Part shown: positions 40,839-40,861 of the stretch, piece after piece
How the letters are laid out: every line of letters starts with the position of its first letter
Numbering within the stretch: the first letter of the stretch is position 1
The notes under the pieces: generated by a model
Told to the model about the DNA's origin: nothing
Seen by the model: the letters and a program-made list of their open reading frames with translations, nothing else
Databases searched by the model: none
DNA from: Anaerolineales bacterium
Lineage (GTDB): Bacteria > Chloroflexota > Anaerolineae > Anaerolineales > E44-bin32
Direction of reading: 5' to 3'
Length of the DNA stretch: 40,861 nt
Assembly (NCBI GenBank): GCA_004376465.1
Contig: SOJU01000102.1
Coordinates: forward strand, 1-40,861
Made by a program: the position numbers and the translations under genes

Positions 40839-40861
40839 ATGGCGAAATTGCGTCTGGAAAT
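40839..40861 (+). CDS. Start of an unidentified gene cut by the window edge
   Basis: ATG 40839 follows AAGGTG by seven bases and sits behind a good promoter. Only MAKLRLE is readable. The opening resembles the epsilon subunit of F-type ATP synthases in some bacteria, but seven residues do not support a name. Confidence 0.4.

Overview
The window reads as a chromosomal segment of a Chloroflexota bacterium, most likely Anaerolineae-like and anaerobic. This is inferred from gene content: a substrate-binding lipoprotein with a Val/Glu/Pro-rich linker after the lipobox, split ABC-2 exporters, zinc-ribbon/FHA proteins, a T-box-controlled thrS, an HgcA-type corrinoid protein and multiheme cytochromes. 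No rRNA, CRISPR array, transposase or phage module was seen. Most genes have clear Shine-Dalgarno sequences, which I used to trim several starts.

Layout. 1-7.6 kb (minus strand): a glycosyltransferase cut by the window edge, a GH13_18 phosphorylase of glucosylglycerate type, a carbohydrate ABC importer (two permeases and a binding lipoprotein, no ATPase) and a LacI regulator; the set resembles the E. coli ycj locus. 7.9-12.8 kb (minus): a DUF3786 protein translationally coupled to an unrecognised protein with a nucleotidyltransferase-like motif, a DEDDh exonuclease, a small membrane protein and a pyrroline-5-carboxylate-dehydrogenase-like ALDH. 12.9-17.5 kb (plus): a phosphatase-fold protein with Ser in place of the catalytic Cys, a DUF429 protein, a possible non-coding RNA ending in an intrinsic terminator, an FHA/zinc-ribbon/TolB-propeller membrane protein and a second zinc-ribbon membrane protein. 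17.7-20.1 kb: a YvlD-like membrane protein, an alpha/beta hydrolase and a membrane-anchored DsbA-like thioredoxin protein.

20.1-29.2 kb (plus) is the most notable region: a tightly packed, TetR-headed operon. It encodes a protein in which a SAM-dependent methyltransferase is fused to an HgcA-type corrinoid domain and its five-helix membrane domain, then an HgcB-like ferredoxin with an altered first cluster and no C-terminal Cys pair, an F420-type (Ddn-like) reductase, a small membrane protein, two ABC ATPases, two ABC-2 permeases and an HlyD-type lipoprotein. I read it as a corrinoid methyl-transfer module joined to an exporter; it is related to mercury methylation machinery but differs from it in ways that argue for another substrate.

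29.4-40.9 kb: a LiaF-like membrane protein, a short GH3-type adenylating enzyme, tRNA-Val(GAC) with promoter and terminator, a giant two-activase-domain 2-hydroxyacyl-CoA dehydratase-type protein, an octaheme HAO-like lipoprotein cytochrome paired with a tetraheme NapC/NrfH quinol dehydrogenase (probable reductive nitrogen-oxide respiration), then thrS behind a T-box leader, and the first codons of one more gene.
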